From Pelorhabdus rhamnosifermentans (GTDB lineage: Bacteria > Bacillota > Negativicutes > UMGS1260), in the NCBI RefSeq assembly GCF_018835585.1, contig NZ_JAHGVE010000033.1:1-37022 (forward strand): a stretch of 37,022 bases of DNA, given 5' to 3'. Of the stretch, positions 34,968 to 37,022 are shown in pieces (position 1 is the stretch's first letter; each line of letters begins with the position of its first letter). Below the pieces are notes generated by a model. That model ran no database searches. It was not told the DNA's origin and saw nothing but the letters and a program-made list of their open reading frames with translations. The position numbers were made by a program, and so were the translations under genes.

Positions 34968-36881
34968 ATGCTTAAAGATTTACTCTATGTAGTTCAAGCA
35001 AGTAAGTACAGTAATGAAGATTTAGTTGCTTTATTGAAAAATCATCCTGAAATTCAGTTTGCATCCCTTGTTGGTATTGATCTGGCAGGAAATGACACAG
35101 ATGAAAAGATTCCTATTTCAATCTTTTTAAAAGATGTAGCTGACTTTTTTGCTGGCACAGCTGTTCAAACAGACGGATCTTCCGTTGTATTGACAGGAAT
35201 TGCTACGCTGAATAACGCCAAAGTCGATATGATTGCTGATCGCGATGTAAATTGGTTTGTTGATTATAACTTTGAACATATTGATGAAGAAACAGGAAAG
35301 CCCATTGGTACACTTAGGATCCCATCCTTCCTTGTGCATAATGGAAAACGCGTAGATTCGCGTTCTATGTTGGCCATGAGTACGGATTACGTTAAGAAAG
35401 AATTGTTATCTCTCTTTAAAAAATATCCGAAAATTGCTGGCCTCAGCCATATTGCAGTAGAAGATATTGCAGATATTGTTTTTACATCAGGTACAGAACT
35501 GGAATTTTGGGTGAAAACGCCTGCTAACCGAGCCGATGTCCAAGAATTATCAGCTTCCCAGGTCATGCAGGAACAATATTGGCAGAGAACACGTGGCGAA
35601 GTAAGAACTGCCTTAGAACAAGCCATTGACATGCTTGCTAAGTACGGATTACAACCAGAAATGGGTCACAAAGAAGTTGGCGGTATTAAGGCTAAAATTG
35701 ATGAAACAGGTCATTTGTCTTACGTTTTAGAACAGCTTGAAATTGACTGGAAATTTTCTAATGCTTTGCAAGCTGCTGACAATGAATTGCAAGCTCGGAT
35801 TATTGTAAAAGAAGTATTCCGTGAGAATGGCTTGGATGTTACCTTTAAGGCAAAACCAATAATCGGTGTAGCTGGTAGTGGTGAACATACCCATTTAGGC
35901 GTTGGCGCAGTGCTTAAATCGGGAAAATTTGTAAATCTCTATGCTCCTGAAGATATGAAAAAAGATTTCTTAAGTGCCATCGGTTACGGTGCTATTATGG
36001 GTATTTTGAAAAATTACGAAGTCATTAATCCTTTTGTGTCTTCGACGAATGATGCACTGAATCGTTTAAAACCTGGTTTTGAAGCACCTGTCTGCATTGT
36101 TACTTCTCTTGGTCACAGCCCGGCAGTTCCTTCCCGGAACCGTACTATTTTAGCGGGGCTTGTTCGTACGGATAATCCTTTGGCTACGCGTTTTGAAGTA
36201 CGCGCCCCCAATCCTTATACGAATACTTATGTTGTCCTAGCTGCTTTCTATCTGAGTATTCTCGACGGTGTAAAGGCTTGTGTAGTTAGTGGTAAGACAA
36301 CCGATGAAATTCTTGCCGAGCTTTCAAAAGATACTGGAACACCTGGATTTTATCTTGAGAAGGATCGTGCTTATCGTAGCGAGCATGACGTATTCGAAGA
36401 TTATTCGGAAGAAGATCGGAATCGCATGTTTAGTAAACCACCTGCTACTGTTTGGGAAAACATGGAAGCTTTGAAGAAATATCCTGATAAGGTAGCTGTA
36501 TTGAAACAGGGTGATGTGCTTACACAAGATATTATTGATGCTTTTGTTGCTGGTGCCTTAGTTCGCTGGAGAACAGAGCTTAAGAACCGTATTATTCCGG
36601 AAAATTTAGAAATTGTGAAAGCTTGTCAGTGCTTACATTCCGCTGAATCTGCCAATGATATGGACTTGTATTATTGGGAGAAGATTAATACCCTGCGCGT
36701 TCAGCTTGCTAAAGATAGCTTGGCGCAAAAAAGTATCTTTACGCGTATTAAAGATGCCTTTGCAGCAGATAATGATGAATTAGCTTCTGCATTGCAAGTA
36801 GAAATGAGCGATGTTATTGCTGAACTCAAATCAACTTATGCAAATTATAAAACCAATATGATTCATTTGTCTTGCAAATAA
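34968..36881 (+). CDS. glnA: glutamine synthetase, large clostridial type
   Basis: A 637-residue glutamine synthetase that makes glutamine from glutamate, ammonia and ATP. Landmarks are ELEFWVKT (metal-binding Glu), MGHKEVGGIKAKI, GVAGSGEHTHLGVGA (metal/ATP His region), SLGHSPAVPSRNRTIL and RFEVRAPNPYTNTY. At 637 residues it is longer than the 440-470 residue GSI enzymes, with a C-terminal helical extension (about 540-637). ATG 34968 has AGAGGTGA at ideal spacing. A leader terminator suggests attenuation control. Confidence 0.95.
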   Translation: MLKDLLYVVQASKYSNEDLVALLKNHPEIQFASLVGIDLAGNDTDEKIPISIFLKDVADFFAGTAVQTDGSSVVLTGIATLNNAKVDMIADRDVNWFVDYNFEHIDEETGKPIGTLRIPSFLVHNGKRVDSRSMLAMSTDYVKKELLSLFKKYPKIAGLSHIAVEDIADIVFTSGTELEFWVKTPANRADVQELSASQVMQEQYWQRTRGEVRTALEQAIDMLAKYGLQPEMGHKEVGGIKAKIDETGHLSYVLEQLEIDWKFSNALQAADNELQARIIVKEVFRENGLDVTFKAKPIIGVAGSGEHTHLGVGAVLKSGKFVNLYAPEDMKKDFLSAIGYGAIMGILKNYEVINPFVSSTNDALNRLKPGFEAPVCIVTSLGHSPAVPSRNRTILAGLVRTDNPLATRFEVRAPNPYTNTYVVLAAFYLSILDGVKACVVSGKTTDEILAELSKDTGTPGFYLEKDRAYRSEHDVFEDYSEEDRNRMFSKPPATVWENMEALKKYPDKVAVLKQGDVLTQDIIDAFVAGALVRWRTELKNRIIPENLEIVKACQCLHSAESANDMDLYYWEKINTLRVQLAKDSLAQKSIFTRIKDAFAADNDELASALQVEMSDVIAELKSTYANYKTNMIHLSCK

Positions 36882-36969
36882 TTGTCAAGTAATGAAGATT
36901 CTATAGGATACAAAAAAAGAAGCCTTTAAGCCAATGTCATTAAGTTAATGCATAGAGTATGAATCCCCA

Positions 36970-37011
36970 AAAGAACCGAGTACGAAAAAAGCGTACCCGG
37001 TTCTTTTTTTG
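36970..37011 (+). terminator. terminator near the right edge
   Basis: AAAGAACCG-GTACG pairs with CGTAC-CGGTTCTTT (one mismatch), followed by TTTT. It probably ends the glutamine synthetase transcript. Confidence 0.88.
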
Positions 37012-37022
37012 TACAAAAAGGT

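Noticed and set aside
36324-36527. Minus-strand frame in glutamine synthetase
   Set aside because: Shadow of a conserved enzyme gene.

Overview
The window looks like chromosome of a low-GC, endospore-forming, diderm Firmicute, most likely class Negativicutes (Sporomusa/Pelosinus type; the taxon is my inference). The basis is the intact prkA-yhbH-spoVR sporulation cluster, Spo0E-like phosphatases, sigma-K-type promoters, AT-rich intergenic DNA with strong Shine-Dalgarno sites, and a large clostridial-type glutamine synthetase.

Layout. (1) 1-258: tRNA-Gly, tRNA-Cys and tRNA-Leu. (2) 246-17444: an integrated element of about 17 kb bounded by a 14-bp direct repeat of the tRNA-Leu 3' end. Its left part (0.2-9.2 kb) is the early region of a prophage or integrative element: serine integrase, ImmA protease and XRE repressor, small phage proteins, then a recombination operon (SMC-like ATPase, stand-alone EF-Ts N-terminal domain, putative annealing protein, HD hydrolase, Cys-rich protein, PD-(D/E)XK nuclease with a Cas4/AddB-like Cys pattern). 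No capsid, tail, packaging or lysis genes are present, so it is a remnant or satellite. Its right part (9.4-17.4 kb) is cargo: a His-rich exported protein, a Mn-riboswitch-controlled TerC transporter, an orphan TctC-type binding lipoprotein, unknown membrane proteins, and a graveyard of broken recombinase, methyltransferase and FxLYD genes. (3) 17.4-25.7 kb: a remnant of a second (tyrosine) integrase, then an accessory, sporulation-flavoured region of very small genes, many below the usual annotation length, interleaved with terminators and candidate small RNAs. (4) 25.8-37.0 kb: conserved chromosome with FMN riboswitch-ribB, prkA-yhbH-spoVR, rmuC, a tandem YezD-like protein, cysK, a Cys-rich small protein and glutamine synthetase.

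The most interesting material is regulatory. Three promoters (9396, 11638, 13244) share one architecture: two GTCAYA half-sites exactly 11 bp apart, with the second half-site exactly 15 bp before an extended -10. This resembles a PhoB/OmpR-family site, and one of the three drives an apparently non-coding RNA of about 90 nt. Separately, four small genes (11449, 19634 minus, 22371 minus, 22705) are preceded by AC-N16/17-CATANNNTA, the sigma-K consensus, which suggests a scattered late-sporulation mother-cell set of tiny Gly-, Pro- or His-rich proteins. Two further pairs of tiny paralogues (single-TM proteins at 23075 and 25362; Spo0E-like proteins at 21596 and 23463) lie in the same region.
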